Assembly: GCA_027483005.1 (NCBI GenBank)
Contig: JAIXVN010000415.1
Location: 1 to 6,589, forward strand
Origin: Verrucomicrobiaceae bacterium
GTDB taxonomy: Bacteria > Verrucomicrobiota > Verrucomicrobiia > Verrucomicrobiales > Akkermansiaceae
DNA length: 6,589 nt
Reading direction: 5' to 3'
The number at the start of each line of letters is the position of its first letter. The first letter of the stretch is position 1. The notes under the pieces were generated by a model. It was not told where the DNA came from and did not search any database. It saw only the letters and a list, made by a program, of their open reading frames with translations. Made by a program: the position numbers and the translations under genes. Positions 5,555-6,589 of this stretch are shown here, piece by piece.

Positions 5555-6589
5555 GAATCTGTGATCAGTGTGACCGGACCGAAGAGACCGGACGGCGTTT
5601 GGTGGGGAAACGCGTAGGGCGTGGGGATGCCGACGCTGTAGTGGTTGGCCAGCGTGTTCGCGACGGTGATGGCCAACTCGTTGTCGCCGGGACGAAGGAA
5701 GGGCGTGAGATCACAGGTCCACGGTGGCGCGATGAGCGTGGCGGCGCTTTGGCCGTTGACCTTCACCTCCGCCGTGGCGTTGACCTTGCCCAGATCGAGC
5801 GAGACGGGTGAGGTCACATCGGTGATTTCAAATTTGCGCGAGTAACAGACCGCACCCGAATAGGTCGCCAGACCCTGCACACACCAATCTCCCAGCATGA
5901 TCCGGGCAGGGCCGCAGACATAACGCACGGGCTCCGGCAGGGCGTCGCCCGCATGGGAATCGGCGGGAGCCTCGACACGAAGCGCGATGACGACCGAGGC
6001 CGACGATGGAGATTCGATGATGCCCCGGTAGCGGCAGCATCCACCAGGTAGCGACTCGATGGACGCGAGCTTGACCTCGTTTCCATCGGCCCAGGCGCGG
6101 GCGCGACCACGCGCGACGAAGGTGATTTCCCTCGCTCCGGGCGGACTGGGAAAGCGGAAGCGAATTGCCCGGCGTCCCACGGGAGCAAGCAGGCAGGGGC
6201 GCGGCACTGCGGGATCCGAGAACCATCGCAGGGCGAGTGCCTCGGGATCAGACGGTGGCGGATCGAAGGCAACAAACGCACGGGTGCGCTGGCCGGCGGG
6301 TTGGACCAGTTTGATGAGCAGCTCGTTGATTCCGGGCTGGAGCTGGACGCGGGTCTCGCGGACCTCGCATTCATAGTGGGGAATGCTCCACGGAGCATAC
6401 AAACCCGGGGGCAGGCTCTTGTCCTGTCTGACCACCGAGATGCCATTGACCCAAACCTGATAGACACAACGCGCACCGGTCACCAACACATGCTCACCGC
6501 CCGCAGGGACGACCACCTTGCCGCGCAAATACCAGACACTGCCGGGCGTGTCCGAGTGGAAATCGAGGAACTCATCCGGCACCGCGCCC
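5551..6589 (-). CDS. Large glycoside hydrolase with GH2/GH106-type sugar-binding domains, 5' partial
   Basis: The frame is open from the right edge (codon 6586-6588) to the TGA at 5551-5553, giving 345 visible residues. The GTG at 6580-6582 is a valine codon inside the gene, since coding continues through the edge. Two, perhaps three, beta-sandwich regions can be seen. Residues about 18-110 contain SVWYLRGKVVVPAGGE and YQVWVNGISVV with a later PGINELLIKLV. Residues about 130-225 form a less clear strand-rich region. Residues 234-341 are a GH2-N-like galactose-binding fold: ATYSGAVCYSRKFEI, SLDLGKVNATAEVKVNGQ, DLTPFLRPGDNELAITVANT, closing in TPSGLFGPVTLI. The pattern of YSG, DLG, VNG, N-L-x-V-x-N and PSGLxGPV is typical of the C-terminal sandwich of GH106 alpha-L-rhamnosidases and related GH2-clan enzymes. 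The catalytic domain and any signal peptide lie outside the window, so neither substrate nor family can be fixed. It is the most upstream visible gene of the cluster. Confidence 0.75.
   Translation of the reverse strand, partial: GAVPDEFLDFHSDTPGSVWYLRGKVVVPAGGEHVLVTGARCVYQVWVNGISVVRQDKSLPPGLYAPWSIPHYECEVRETRVQLQPGINELLIKLVQPAGQRTRAFVAFDPPPSDPEALALRWFSDPAVPRPCLLAPVGRRAIRFRFPSPPGAREITFVARGRARAWADGNEVKLASIESLPGGCCRYRGIIESPSSASVVIALRVEAPADSHAGDALPEPVRYVCGPARIMLGDWCVQGLATYSGAVCYSRKFEITDVTSPVSLDLGKVNATAEVKVNGQSAATLIAPPWTCDLTPFLRPGDNELAITVANTLANHYSVGIPTPYAFPHQTPSGLFGPVTLITDS
5566..5889 (-). other. C-terminal GH2-N-like/GH106-type beta-sandwich domain
   Basis: This is the most recognisable part of the truncated hydrolase. 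A strand with YSGAVCYSRKFEI leads into SLDLGKVNATAEVKVNGQ, a proline-rich turn (APPWTCDLTPFL), GDNELAITVANT, and the closing PSGLFGPV. The fold is a jelly-roll that usually packs against or near the catalytic barrel in these large enzymes and can contact the glycan. Assignment rests on motif order only. Confidence 0.65.

Overview
The window is a GC-rich stretch, densely coded and without introns, from a bacterial carbohydrate-degradation locus. All supported genes are protein-coding. I see no RNA gene, CRISPR array, insertion sequence or phage gene. The gene content fits Verrucomicrobiota best: divergent GH29-type hydrolases with signal peptides, a very large GH2/GH106-like hydrolase, a GPH-type sugar symporter, no SusC/SusD pair, and starts without clear Shine-Dalgarno sequences. 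Planctomycetota remain possible. This placement is inference from gene content, not from a marker gene.

Layout: positions 1-649 (+) hold the C-terminal three quarters of an AraC-family regulator whose start lies left of the window. After a 14-base convergent gap, a minus-strand cluster fills the rest. Read 5' to 3' on the minus strand it has four genes: (1) the C-terminal part of a large glycoside hydrolase with GH2/GH106-type beta-sandwich domains (6588-5551, start off the window); (2) a short GH29-like hydrolase (5554-4199) whose ATG overlaps the previous stop in an ATGA; (3) a longer GH29-like paralogue (4174-2147) with an added discoidin-type module that itself appears to carry an inserted domain; (4) a GPH/MFS sugar:cation symporter (2115-664). 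Spacings of -4, 24 and 31 bases suggest one operon, with its promoter beyond the right edge.

Working model (inference): exported hydrolases remove terminal sugars, perhaps fucose or a related sugar plus rhamnose or galactose, from a complex glycan outside the cytoplasm. The symporter then imports a released sugar, and the convergent AraC regulator may sense it. The main reason for a second look is that the two tandem GH29-like enzymes share the same departures from the classical fucosidase active site, so their annotated activity should not be taken for granted.
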